In this document: in pieces, positions 1 to 7,991 of the stretch
How the letters are laid out: the number at the start of each line of letters is the position of its first letter
Position numbering within the stretch: position 1 is the stretch's first letter
Source: Actinomycetes bacterium
GTDB lineage: Bacteria; Actinomycetota; Actinomycetes; Actinomycetales; Actinomycetaceae
DNA length: 31,692 bases
Direction: 5' to 3'
Assembly: GCA_023387755.1 (NCBI GenBank)
Contig: JAEWHO010000051.1
Location: 1 to 31,692 of the forward strand
The notes under the pieces: generated by a model
What the model was told of the DNA's origin: nothing
The model's database searches: none
What the model saw: the letters and a program-made list of their open reading frames with translations, nothing else
Made by a program: the position numbers and the translations under genes

Positions 1-296
1 CCGTCGTATGGGTTGACGCCGATGGCTACGAGACCCAGCAGGACTCCGGCAGCCTGATCCTTACCTCCGTTGTGAAGGAGATCGGTGCCGCGGTGTTCGA
101 TACCATCAAGTCTGTAGCGGAGGATAAGTTCTCGTCCGAACAGTACGTGGGCACCCTCGAGAACGGTGGCGTGTCTATCGCTGACTTCCACGACTTTGAC
201 TCCAAGGTTCCGCAGGAACTCAAGGACGGGCTGAATAAGGTCAAGGAAGATATCATCTCCGGAACCATCAAGATTGAGACCCAGAACCAGCCGTAG
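1..296 (+). CDS. BMP-family nucleoside-binding lipoprotein, C-terminal fragment
   Basis: Only the last 97 codons are present; the reading frame is open from base 3 and stops at TAG 294-296, so the signal peptide, lipobox and most of the ligand-binding lobes lie upstream of the window. The visible part has the usual end of Bmp/Med (PnrA-like) substrate-binding proteins: VVWVDADGYE near the start, then LTSVVKEIGAAVFD, a GGVSIADF segment and a final helix before an ISGTIKIE strand. Family members are extracytoplasmic lipoproteins that deliver purine or other nucleosides to an ABC importer. The ATPase and two permeases of that importer follow directly, which supports the assignment. A GC-rich hairpin separates this gene from the ATPase and could set the excess of binding protein over transporter. 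The substrate cannot be read from this fragment. Confidence 0.88.
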   Translation, partial: VVWVDADGYETQQDSGSLILTSVVKEIGAAVFDTIKSVAEDKFSSEQYVGTLENGGVSIADFHDFDSKVPQELKDGLNKVKEDIISGTIKIETQNQP

Positions 297-318
297 TCAC
301 AACCGCTGATTGACGCCA

Positions 319-359
319 CGCAAGGCCCGGACTCGCCATGAACAGGCCCGGGCCTTGCG
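319..359 (+). terminator. GC-rich hairpin after the binding-protein gene
   Basis: A perfect 12-bp stem (CGCAAGGCCCGG at 319-330 pairing with 348-359) encloses a 17-nt loop. No T-run follows. It sits 23 bases after the stop codon and about 70 bases before the ATPase start. It looks like a partial terminator or an mRNA-stabilising 3' hairpin of the kind often found after binding-protein genes in ABC operons. Confidence 0.55.
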
Positions 360-428
360 CCGTCGTCGGGACGTACAAGGCACCCCGGCGCGGGGCGGGA
401 TCGGCAAGGATAGAAAGTACCCAATGAC

Positions 429-2033
429 GTGAAACTTCAATTGCGAGGGATCACCAAGGTATTTGGTCCGCTAGTCGCCAACGATCATATTGATCTAACT
501 ATCGAGCCGGGTGAGATTCATGCGCTCCTCGGTGAAAATGGTGCTGGCAAGTCCACCTTGATGAATGTCCTCTATGGCCTGTACACCCCCGATGACGGGG
601 AAATTCTCATTGACGATAAACCGGTACGTTTCTCGGGGCCAGGTGATGCCGTAGCCGCCGGAATCGGCATGGTGCACCAGCACTTCATGCTGGTCCCGGT
701 GTTCACCGTGGCCGATTCCGTGGCCCTGGGGTATGAACCCACCGGTGTTGGTGGTGTCATCAAGCACCACGAAGCAGCTGAACTAGTCAACAAACTCTCG
801 GCCCGCTTTGGGTTCGATATTGACCCCAAAGCGCTCATCGAAGACCTGCCCGTGGGTGCCCAGCAGCGCGTAGAGATCATTAAGGCGCTCTCGCGTGACG
901 CCGAAGTGCTGATTCTCGATGAACCCACCGCGGTGCTTACGCCTCAGGAAACCGATGAGTTGATGGATATTATGCTGCAGCTAAAAGAAGCTGGAACATC
1001 CATCGTCTTTATTACTCACAAGCTCCGCGAAGTACGGGCTGTGGCTGACCGTATCACAGTCATTCGGCGCGGCAAGGTAGTGGGAGAAGCATCGCCTACC
1101 TCCACTGAAAAAGAACTGGCGTCCCTCATGGTGGGGCGTCCCGTGAACCTGGGCGTGGATAAGGAAGAGCCTCAGCTCGGATCGTCCGGTCTGCTGCTGC
1201 GTAATGTGTCCCTCATTCATGAATCTGGCCAAACGCTCCTGGATGATATCAATCTGGACGTCAAAGCCGGTGAGATCGTGTGCGTTGCCGGGGTGCAGGG
1301 TAACGGACAGACTGAGCTGGCCGAGGTTATTCTCGGTTCGCAGTCGCCCAACTCGGGCGTCGTCGAGATCGGTGGGGAGGACGTCGCTAGCAAGTCCATT
1401 AAGCAGCGCCTGCAACACGGCTTGGGATATGTACCGGAAGACCGCTCTACCGACGGTATGATCGCCAGTTTCTCCATCGCGGAGAACATGATCCTCGACC
1501 AGTATGACCGCCCGCCCTTCGCTCGCGGTATCTCCATGAAGCCGTCCGTAGTCGCCAGCAATGCGCTGGAACTGCGGGAAGAATTTGACGTGCGTGTCAC
1601 CTCCGTACACGACCCAATCTCTACTCTGTCGGGCGGTAACGCGCAAAAGGCCATCCTGGCACGTGAACTTTCTCGTCCACTGAAAGCACTGGTCGCCTCC
1701 CAGCCTACCCGTGGTCTGGACGTCGGCTCCATCGAGTTTGTGTACAAGCGGATTGTGCAGGAGCGCGATAGTGACACCGCCGTCCTGGTGATCTCTACCG
1801 AACTGGATGAGGTGGATGCGCTGGCAGACCGCATCGCGGTCATGTATCGCGGCCGTATTGTGGGGATCGTCCCGGCCGGTACCCCCCGTGATGTACTCGG
1901 CTTAATGATGGCTGGTGTTCCTTTGGAAGAAGCCCAAGCTCAAACAGGCCAATCGAGCGCTACCGATCCTGCGGTTAGCGCGGCGCCCGCGCAAACCCCA
2001 AAACACGTGAGCGAAGGAGCCGATCATGAGTGA
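429..2033 (+). CDS. Nucleoside ABC importer, double ATP-binding protein
   Basis: This 534-residue protein is the energising subunit of a BMP-dependent nucleoside importer (YufO/NupA-like, in the ribose/galactose ATPase family). It carries two ABC domains. The first has an intact Walker A GENGAGKST at residues 35-43, a Q-loop VHQHFML and Walker B LILDEPTA. The second, from about residue 260, has a degenerate P-loop (GVQGNGQTE) but keeps a signature LSGGNAQKAIL, as is usual for the second domain in this family. The tail is Ala/Pro/Gln rich. The start is GTG 429, with a GAAAG stretch at 413-417 as a possible ribosome-binding site; a two-codon ORF ATG-ACG-TGA at 424-432 overlaps it. The stop overlaps the next gene by 8 bases, so translational coupling with the permease is likely. 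Confidence 0.92.
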   Translation: MKLQLRGITKVFGPLVANDHIDLTIEPGEIHALLGENGAGKSTLMNVLYGLYTPDDGEILIDDKPVRFSGPGDAVAAGIGMVHQHFMLVPVFTVADSVALGYEPTGVGGVIKHHEAAELVNKLSARFGFDIDPKALIEDLPVGAQQRVEIIKALSRDAEVLILDEPTAVLTPQETDELMDIMLQLKEAGTSIVFITHKLREVRAVADRITVIRRGKVVGEASPTSTEKELASLMVGRPVNLGVDKEEPQLGSSGLLLRNVSLIHESGQTLLDDINLDVKAGEIVCVAGVQGNGQTELAEVILGSQSPNSGVVEIGGEDVASKSIKQRLQHGLGYVPEDRSTDGMIASFSIAENMILDQYDRPPFARGISMKPSVVASNALELREEFDVRVTSVHDPISTLSGGNAQKAILARELSRPLKALVASQPTRGLDVGSIEFVYKRIVQERDSDTAVLVISTELDEVDALADRIAVMYRGRIVGIVPAGTPRDVLGLMMAGVPLEEAQAQTGQSSATDPAVSAAPAQTPKHVSEGADHE

Positions 2034-3450
2034 TCCGCAGTCGCCCGGGACTACCCCTGCTCAAGAGCCCGGCACTATGACTCCGATTGGACAACAGCAG
2101 CCCGAACGGGATGTTGCTTGGGCGCAGCGTATTCGACAGCGCGTTCTGGGAATCAACACGGCAGTTATTCTCGGGGCAATTCTGTTGTCTCTACTCATCG
2201 GAGCGTTGATTGTCGTCTTATTTGACAAGGACGTTCAAACCGCAGCAAGCTACTTCTTTGCGCGTCCTAGTGACTTCTTCAACGAAGCCAGTGCCACCTT
2301 CCAGAGTTTCTTCTCTTCGCTTGTGCGTGGCGCGATCTTCAACTATCAGGCCAATAACACCACCGACGCCATCAAGCCGCTGTTTGAGACGATGACCCGT
2401 TCGGTCCCGCTCATCCTGGCGGGCTTGGCTATCGCCGTCGCTTTCCGAGCTGGCCTGTTCAACATTGGTGTACAGGGCCAGTTCATGATTGGCGCCCTAT
2501 GTGGCGTGCTGGCGGGTATCCACCTGCACCTGCCGGCTGGTCTCCATATTGTTGCGGCCGCCGTGTGCGCCGTCATTGGTGGTGGCCTCTGGGGAGCTAT
2601 CCCCGGCATTCTCAAAGCGCGGGTAGGGGCCAACGAGGTGATCGTAACGATCATGCTCAACGCGATTGCCCTGAAATTCCTCAGCTATATGCTCAACCAG
2701 AAAGTGCTCATCGGCGACGGCACGGCAGGCAAGTCCATGTACGTGCAAAAGACTGCTGAGTACCCGCGCTTCCTGGAGGTCTACCGGCTCGATATTTCCA
2801 TCATTATCGCCATCGCTGCGGCCTTCTTCGTCTGGTGGCTGCTGGAACGTTCCACCTTCGGTTTCGAACTGCGTGCGGCCGGTGCGAACCCGAACGCCGC
2901 CCGGACCGCCGGTATCTCGGTCACCCGCGTGATCTTCCTGACACTGGTGATCTCCGGTGCTCTCGCCGGCCTGGCCGGGTCGGTGCCGGTGCTGGGTACG
3001 GAACGATTTTTGACGACGGGCTCGGCCGGCTCCTACGGCTTTGATGCCATTACGGTGGCCCTACTCGGTAAGTCGACGCCGGTGGGTACAGTCCTGGCCG
3101 GTCTGCTCTTCGGCGCCCTGGCTGCCGGTGCCTCTACGATGCAGGCGTCGGCCGGTATTCCGGTCGATATCGTGCAGATTACCCAGGCAATTATCGTGCT
3201 ATTGATCGCGGCCTCGGAGGCAGTGCGGTACTTCCGCGAAAAGCGCAAGATTGCTGCCCGCACCTCTGCTGCCACGCAGACGAAAGCCAAGAAGACCACT
3301 GCCCGCTCTGCCGCCCGCGCGCAGGTGACGCCGTCGCAGCACGCGGACACCCAGGTCGACGACGGCGCGCCCGCACCGGAGAGAACGATACCGGACGCGG
3401 ACGCGCCGTCGAACCGGCCAGAAGATCACCCGAAGGGGGAGGAAAAGTGA
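2026..3450 (+). CDS. Nucleoside ABC importer permease 1
   Basis: A 474-residue integral membrane protein of the branched-chain amino acid/ribose-type permease family (BPD_transp_2), equivalent to NupB/YufP. A soluble N-terminus of about 45 residues leads into a hydrophobic segment (ILGAILLSLLIGALIVV) and then a multi-span core with the family features FNIGVQGQFMIGA, a glycine-rich membrane segment, GANEVIVTIMLN and an ELRAAGANPNAARTAGI coupling loop. The C-terminus is unusual: about 70 residues after the last span first rich in Lys/Ala/Thr, then in Asp/Pro/Glu, likely disordered and cytoplasmic. The ATG overlaps the ATPase stop (2026-2033) and the stop shares GTGA with the next permease. It should form the heterodimeric channel with that permease. 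Confidence 0.92.
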   Translation: MSDPQSPGTTPAQEPGTMTPIGQQQPERDVAWAQRIRQRVLGINTAVILGAILLSLLIGALIVVLFDKDVQTAASYFFARPSDFFNEASATFQSFFSSLVRGAIFNYQANNTTDAIKPLFETMTRSVPLILAGLAIAVAFRAGLFNIGVQGQFMIGALCGVLAGIHLHLPAGLHIVAAAVCAVIGGGLWGAIPGILKARVGANEVIVTIMLNAIALKFLSYMLNQKVLIGDGTAGKSMYVQKTAEYPRFLEVYRLDISIIIAIAAAFFVWWLLERSTFGFELRAAGANPNAARTAGISVTRVIFLTLVISGALAGLAGSVPVLGTERFLTTGSAGSYGFDAITVALLGKSTPVGTVLAGLLFGALAAGASTMQASAGIPVDIVQITQAIIVLLIAASEAVRYFREKRKIAARTSAATQTKAKKTTARSAARAQVTPSQHADTQVDDGAPAPERTIPDADAPSNRPEDHPKGEEK

Positions 3451-4718
3451 GCGCCACCGCCCAAGATCTCGCACCTCAATCAGAGGTCCGTATCAAGATG
3501 TCATGGCGTGACCCGATCACGGCCACCCTCATGACCCTCCTAACCATCGCCATCACGGTGGTGACCTCGGGAACCTCCCGTATCACCTGGTCGGGAGCCA
3601 CCAATTGGTTCGAAATCCCCACGATGGAGCTGCCCTCTCGGCCAGTTCTTATCGTTCTCTGCCTCCTCGCCATCGGCTTGACAGCGTGGATCTGGAAGCT
3701 CGCCGTCGACCGCAAATCCGTCAGCGGCTGGCTACTGGTGGGAGTCGGGGCGGCTTTCGTAATAGCCTTCCTGCTGTCCACAGTGGCCGGGAAAGAGACG
3801 GCACATCTGCCCATGATCTCGCTGCTGGCTGGGTCACTGGGTTTTGCCACTCCACTGGTGTTTGGCTCCCTATCGGGGGTCGTCTGCGAACGCTCCGGCG
3901 TCATCAATATCGCCATTGAGGGGCAGCTCCTTTTCGGGGCTTTCCTCGGTGCGGTCGTGGCCTCGCTGGCCGGTAATGCCTATATTGGGCTGCTAGGAGC
4001 CCCGCTAGCGGGCATGCTGGTTGCCGCGTTGTTGGCCCTGTTCACCGTAAACCTGCGCACTGACCACATCATCGTGGGTGTGGTGCTGAACATGCTGGTG
4101 CTAGGGCTAACCTCCTTCCTGTTCTCCACCGTGCTGAAGGAAAACGCGCAGAGCCTGAACGCCGTCACTAAACTCGCACCCATTCCGATCCCGATCCTCA
4201 AAGACATCCCGATTATCGGCCCGCTGCTGTTCAACCAGTCGCTGCTGGTATATCTGATGTTTATTACGGTGATCGTGATGCAGTTTATGGTTTTCAACTC
4301 CCGCTGGGGCCTGCGTATGCGCGCGTGCGGTGAGCACCCCAAGGCTGCGGACACCGTCGGGATCAACGTCAATCGCACCCGGTGGCGCAATGTCATCCTA
4401 GGTGGCGCATTGGCGGGCCTGGGCGGTGCGTACTTCACCATTGGTGCTGGCCTGGCATTTTCCAAGGATATGGCTGCCGGCAACGGCTTCATCGCCTTGG
4501 CCGCAATGATCCTAGGACGCTGGAACCCCAAGGGAGCCTTCGCGGCCGCCCTGCTGTTCGGCTTCGCCACCAATATTGGCCAGATCATGCAGGCAGTGGG
4601 ATCGACCATCCCCTCCGAGTTCCTGCTGATGACGCCGTATATCATTACGATCGCCGCAGTTGCTGGCTTTGTGGGTGCCGTGCGCGCCCCGGCTGCGGAA
4701 GGCAAACCCTACCCGTGA
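3447..4718 (+). CDS. Nucleoside ABC importer permease 2
   Basis: A 423-residue membrane protein, the second half of the nucleoside channel (NupC/YufQ-like). The family segments are visible: FGSLSGVVCERSGVINIAIEG (given in part), TDHIIVGVVLNMLVLG, a LRMRACGEHPKAADTVGI cytoplasmic coupling loop and late spans ending in an Ala/Pro tail. It starts at GTG 3447 inside the preceding stop (GTGA overlap, 4 bases), with a purine-rich GGGGGAGG just upstream as the ribosome-binding site. It lacks the long charged C-terminal tail of permease 1. A strong hairpin and a new ribosome-binding site follow, marking the change from transport genes to catabolic genes. Confidence 0.92.
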   Translation: MSATAQDLAPQSEVRIKMSWRDPITATLMTLLTIAITVVTSGTSRITWSGATNWFEIPTMELPSRPVLIVLCLLAIGLTAWIWKLAVDRKSVSGWLLVGVGAAFVIAFLLSTVAGKETAHLPMISLLAGSLGFATPLVFGSLSGVVCERSGVINIAIEGQLLFGAFLGAVVASLAGNAYIGLLGAPLAGMLVAALLALFTVNLRTDHIIVGVVLNMLVLGLTSFLFSTVLKENAQSLNAVTKLAPIPIPILKDIPIIGPLLFNQSLLVYLMFITVIVMQFMVFNSRWGLRMRACGEHPKAADTVGINVNRTRWRNVILGGALAGLGGAYFTIGAGLAFSKDMAAGNGFIALAAMILGRWNPKGAFAAALLFGFATNIGQIMQAVGSTIPSEFLLMTPYIITIAAVAGFVGAVRAPAAEGKPYP

Positions 4719-4726
4719 TCGAACCC

Positions 4727-4756
4727 TGGGGGCGTGGGCTAAGGCCCATGCCCCCA
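4727..4756 (+). terminator. Strong GC hairpin between importer and catabolic genes
   Basis: A 13-bp stem (TGGGGGCGTGGGC at 4727-4739 with 4744-4756, one G-T wobble) closes a TAAG loop. It starts 9 bases after the permease stop and ends 10 bases before the AAGGAG of the next gene (4767-4772). There is no T-run, so it may be an mRNA-processing or decay-protecting hairpin rather than a full terminator. Confidence 0.55.
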
Positions 4757-4777
4757 GCCAGTTGCTAAGGAGATTCG

Positions 4778-5221
4778 GTGAGCACAGTTGCCATCGACGA
4801 GGCTCTGTGGCGGGATTTGCATGCGCACGCGTGCGCTGCCGCGGCACGAGCCTATGCCCCGTACTCCAAATATCCCGTGGGAGCAGCCGCCCTCGTGGAT
4901 GACGGGCGTATTATCACCGGCTGCAATGTTGAAAACTCGTCCTACGGTATCGGTCTGTGCGCTGAATGCGGACTTATCTCCACCCTCATCAACGGTGGAG
5001 GAGGCCGCCTGCGTGCCTTCCTCTGCGTCAACCGCGATGGGGACGTGATCGTCCCGTGTGGCCGATGCCGCCAACTACTGCACGAACACGGTGGTGACGA
5101 ATTAGAACTGCAGATCCCTGCCGGCCACACCACCATGGGGCAGTTTCTACCTGGAGCTTTCCGTTCCGAAGACCTCACTACGGTTTGGCAGCGCGAGGCA
5201 CTGCACAAGGAGCAATCATGA
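4778..5221 (+). CDS. cdd: Cytidine deaminase
   Basis: This 147-residue enzyme deaminates cytidine and deoxycytidine to (deoxy)uridine in the cytoplasm. The length matches the small tetrameric class. The substrate segment CNVENSSYG lies at residues 49-57. The catalytic zinc site is C61-A-E63 together with P93-C94-x-x-C97-R, so all three cysteine ligands and the proton-shuttling glutamate are present. The GTG start at 4778 has an AAGGAG 5 bases upstream (4767-4772). Its last codons contain the AAGGAG (5207-5212) of the next gene, whose ATG overlaps its stop as ATGA. In this island it feeds (deoxy)uridine to the phosphorylase encoded next. Confidence 0.96.
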   Translation: MSTVAIDEALWRDLHAHACAAAARAYAPYSKYPVGAAALVDDGRIITGCNVENSSYGIGLCAECGLISTLINGGGGRLRAFLCVNRDGDVIVPCGRCRQLLHEHGGDELELQIPAGHTTMGQFLPGAFRSEDLTTVWQREALHKEQS

Positions 5222-6498
5222 CTGAACAATTCGACGCCGTCGACGTTATTCGCACTAAGCGGGACGGACAGGACCTGACCGGGGAACAAATCGACTGGGT
5301 GATTGACGCCTATACGCGTGGGGTGGTTGCCGATGAACAGATGAGCGCTCTGGCCATGGCGATCTTTCTCAACGGGATGAAGCGGGAAGAAATCGCCCGC
5401 TGGACGGCCGCCATGATCCGCTCTGGGGAACGCATGGACTTCTCTAGCCTGTCCCACCCCACCGCTGATAAACACTCCACCGGCGGGGTAGGGGATAAGA
5501 TCACCCTGCCGCTGGCACCCCTGGTAGCCGTGTACGGGGTGGCTGTCCCACAGCTATCCGGCCGCGGTCTGGGGCATACTGGCGGCACCCTTGACAAGAT
5601 GGAATCCATCGCCGGCTGGCGTGCGGACCTCAGCAATGACGAGATCATGGCGCAGCTGGAAGATATCGGCGCGGTTATCTGTGCTGCCGGGGCCGGGCTG
5701 GCCCCGGCCGATAAGAAGCTCTATGCGCTGCGCGATATAACCTCGACCGTCGACTGTATCCCGCTGATTGCCTCCTCGATCATGTCCAAGAAGATTGCCG
5801 AGGGCACTGATTCTCTGGTTCTGGACGTCAAGGTTGGGGCGGGCGCCTTCATGAAGACCATCGACCAAGCACGCGAGCTCGCGCGCACTATGGTCGATCT
5901 GGGAACTGACGCCGGCGTCAATACTGTCGCATTGCTGACCGATATGTCCCAGCCGCTGGGGCTCACTGCCGGCAACGCCCTAGAAGTACGCGAGTCGCTC
6001 GAAGTGTTGCAGGGAGGCGGTCCGCGTGACGTCGTCGACCTCACCGTGGCTCTAGCCATCGAAATGCTGCAGGCCGCCGGGGTGGATGCTGATCCACGCG
6101 AAGCCCTCAACGACGGCCGCGCGATGGACGTCTGGCGGCGTATGATCGCTGCTCAGGGTGGAGACCCGGACGCCCCGCTTCCCGTGGCGGAGCACACCGA
6201 AACCGTCACCGCCAGCGCAGACGGCATCATCACCAATATGGATGCACTCGACGTCGGCGTCGCTGCCTGGCGGCTAGGCGCTGGCCGGGCTCGCAAGGAA
6301 GATCCCGTCCAAGCTGTGGCGGGCGTGGAAATCCACGCGAAGCCAGGCGAGCATATCACCGCCGGACAGCCGCTGTTCACCATGCACACCGCCACACCTG
6401 AACGCTTCGAACGGGCACGCGGCCTCCTCGAAGACGCCGTCACGGTAGGCGAAAGCTATGACGGCCCGGACTCGATCGTCCTGGATCGCATCAGCTAA
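5218..6498 (+). CDS. deoA: Thymidine / pyrimidine-nucleoside phosphorylase
   Basis: A 426-residue enzyme that cleaves thymidine (and possibly uridine and deoxyuridine) with phosphate to give the free base and (deoxy)ribose-1-phosphate. The family fingerprints are KHSTGGVGDK at residues 85-94 (phosphate and metal contacts) and SGRGLGHTGGTLDK at 114-127 (the family signature); a C-terminal alpha/beta domain with a GEHITAGQPLF segment ends the protein. The start is ATG 5218, overlapping the cdd stop by 4 bases with AAGGAG 5 bases upstream; the open frame extends further upstream but without a comparable ribosome-binding site. Thymidine-specific DeoA and broader Pdp cannot be separated by reading alone. 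Its stop overlaps the next ATG by one base (TAATG). Confidence 0.95.
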   Translation: MTEQFDAVDVIRTKRDGQDLTGEQIDWVIDAYTRGVVADEQMSALAMAIFLNGMKREEIARWTAAMIRSGERMDFSSLSHPTADKHSTGGVGDKITLPLAPLVAVYGVAVPQLSGRGLGHTGGTLDKMESIAGWRADLSNDEIMAQLEDIGAVICAAGAGLAPADKKLYALRDITSTVDCIPLIASSIMSKKIAEGTDSLVLDVKVGAGAFMKTIDQARELARTMVDLGTDAGVNTVALLTDMSQPLGLTAGNALEVRESLEVLQGGGPRDVVDLTVALAIEMLQAAGVDADPREALNDGRAMDVWRRMIAAQGGDPDAPLPVAEHTETVTASADGIITNMDALDVGVAAWRLGAGRARKEDPVQAVAGVEIHAKPGEHITAGQPLFTMHTATPERFERARGLLEDAVTVGESYDGPDSIVLDRIS

Positions 6499-7166
6499 TG
6501 ACGGCGCACATGTGGCCGGTGCACCTGGGCGGGTGGGCTCCGCGGCAATGCGATGAATATAGCTGCGGGCCTGCCGCCCTACTCATGCTCGCCGCGTCCG
6601 GGGACGGTACTCTCGCTAGCTGGCTCAACGGAGGCAGTGCAGACGACACCTCCTGCCCGCCCGAGGTGCCTGCCTGGGCCTGGCACCGCGAGCTACCAGT
6701 AGCCACGCGGCATGAAGTGACCCAACGGCATATCGCAGAATTGCTACGGCGCAGGGCTGACGGGCAGCGCAACCGGCTAGCGTGGCCGCACCAGTGGGGA
6801 ACTACGCCCTCTGCCGCCGCCCGGGTGGCGCGGTTTGGCCCGGCGGAATACGAGGCGCTGTGGCTGACCCGCAAGCGCACCGAACGCCTAACCCGGCTGG
6901 TCGAGGCCGTCACCACCGCAGCCACGCCCTGCCTGCTGTATGTAGGCGGTGATCCGAGCCAGTCGGCCCACCGCCGGCTCCCGCGCCATGTGGTCTTGGC
7001 AGTGCCAGGGCGCAGTGCCCGCAGTGACGTTATCAATATCTTCGATCCCGGCAGCGCTATGCTCACTGAAGTTCCGGTAGCTGAGCTCGACGATAACCGA
7101 TCCAAAGCTGCCTTTGGCGGCTGGGCTCGCCCCTACGCCGTCGTTGTACCGAAAAACCCCAAGTAA
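6498..7166 (+). CDS. Uncharacterised C39-like cysteine-peptidase-fold protein
   Basis: I do not recognise a named family for this 222-residue soluble protein. Its ends carry the arrangement of C39/papain-like cysteine peptidases: Q17-x5-C23-G-P-A near the N-terminus (oxyanion glutamine and nucleophile), then RHVVLAV with H164 and INIFDPG with D183 near the C-terminus. A Trp/Arg-rich helical middle (about 60-140) separates them. There is no signal peptide or membrane segment, so a cytoplasmic role is expected. The gene starts at ATG 6498 inside the deoA stop codon and is followed after 12 bases by deoC, so it is embedded in the nucleoside operon. It could be a peptidase, an amidase or transferase of the same fold, or an inactive relative. 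Function is unknown; the fold call rests on motif reading only. Confidence 0.8.
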   Translation: MTAHMWPVHLGGWAPRQCDEYSCGPAALLMLAASGDGTLASWLNGGSADDTSCPPEVPAWAWHRELPVATRHEVTQRHIAELLRRRADGQRNRLAWPHQWGTTPSAAARVARFGPAEYEALWLTRKRTERLTRLVEAVTTAATPCLLYVGGDPSQSAHRRLPRHVVLAVPGRSARSDVINIFDPGSAMLTEVPVAELDDNRSKAAFGGWARPYAVVVPKNPK

Positions 7167-7178
7167 AAGGAGGATCCT

Positions 7179-7832
7179 ATGACCACCCGTAACGAATTAG
7201 CCGCAATGATCGACCACACCCTGTTGAAGCCCGAATCCACTGCCGCCGACGTAGCCGCACTGGTAACCCAAGCCCGGGAGTTGGGAGTTAAAGCCGTGTG
7301 TGTGAGCCCCAGTGCGCTGCCGCTCAGCGACACCGGCGAGCTCACTGTCGCCACCGTCTGCGGTTTCCCCTCCGGTGCCCACCACAGCGAGGTGAAGGCT
7401 GCTGAGGCTGCCCGCGCCGTGCGTGATGGTGCCGATGAGGTCGATATGGTGGTCAACCTTGGCCTGGTGAAGGCAGGGCGTTTCGACGACGTCGAAGCCG
7501 ACATCCGGGCAGTCAAGGATGCCTGCGGGGCGGCCCTACTCAAGGTCATTATCGAGTCCGCGGCCCTGACGGACGAGGAAATCGTAGAGGTCTGCCGACG
7601 CAGCGAAGCCGCCGGAGCAGACTTTGTGAAAACCTCCACCGGCTTCCACCCGGCCGGCGGGGCGAGCGCCCACGCCGTCAAGCTCATGGCTGACACCGTG
7701 GGCGGGCGGCTTGGCGTGAAAGCCTCCGGCGGGATCCGCACCCGGGAGGCCGCCGAGGAGATGGTACAGGCCGGAGCCACCCGGCTGGGGCTGTCCGGTT
7801 CAGCAGACATTCTCGCGGCCTACGAGGACTAG
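7179..7832 (+). CDS. deoC: Deoxyribose-phosphate aldolase
   Basis: A 217-residue class I aldolase that splits 2-deoxyribose-5-phosphate into acetaldehyde and glyceraldehyde-3-phosphate. The N-terminus IDHTLLKP is typical. The active site is complete: D89 in DEVDMV, the Schiff-base lysine K151 in FVKTSTG and the second lysine K181 in KASGGIRT. The ATG has a consensus AAGGAGG just upstream, the best ribosome-binding site in the operon. It is the last gene of the rightward operon and completes the deoxynucleoside pathway begun by the phosphorylase; the mutase it needs is encoded on the other strand just downstream. Confidence 0.97.
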   Translation: MTTRNELAAMIDHTLLKPESTAADVAALVTQARELGVKAVCVSPSALPLSDTGELTVATVCGFPSGAHHSEVKAAEAARAVRDGADEVDMVVNLGLVKAGRFDDVEADIRAVKDACGAALLKVIIESAALTDEEIVEVCRRSEAAGADFVKTSTGFHPAGGASAHAVKLMADTVGGRLGVKASGGIRTREAAEEMVQAGATRLGLSGSADILAAYED

Positions 7833-7928
7833 TTCCGCCGCCTGGGCGGACTGCGTGGCTACGGAGCGTGCTAGCGGTATCGCAGCACCGGTAGGTTAGG
7901 CAGCGATCGTAGCCAGCACAATACGCGA

Positions 7929-7961
7929 GGCGGGGCGGGGAATAACCCCCGCCCCGCCTTT
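7929..7961. terminator. Bidirectional terminator between deoC and the mutase gene
   Basis: GGCGGGGCGGGG (7929-7940) pairs perfectly with 7947-7958 around a 6-nt A/T-rich loop and is followed by TTT on the plus strand. The 12-bp GC stem lies between two convergent genes and should end transcription from the left, and probably from the right as well. The rest of 7833-7991 shows nothing else I can support. Confidence 0.8.
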
Positions 7962-7991
7962 CGCGCGGCTGCGTACGAGCTTCTCGTGAGC

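Noticed and set aside
981..1646. 221-codon open frame on the minus strand
   Set aside because: It is the antisense of the ABC ATPase and shows no domain or ribosome-binding site; long shadow frames are expected in GC-rich DNA.
5185..5217. Eleven extra codons before deoA
   Set aside because: ATG 5218 has AAGGAG at the right distance and the family N-terminus begins there.
7833..7928. Possible small RNA gene between deoC and the terminator
   Set aside because: No promoter-like element or stable fold other than the terminator could be seen in this short gap.
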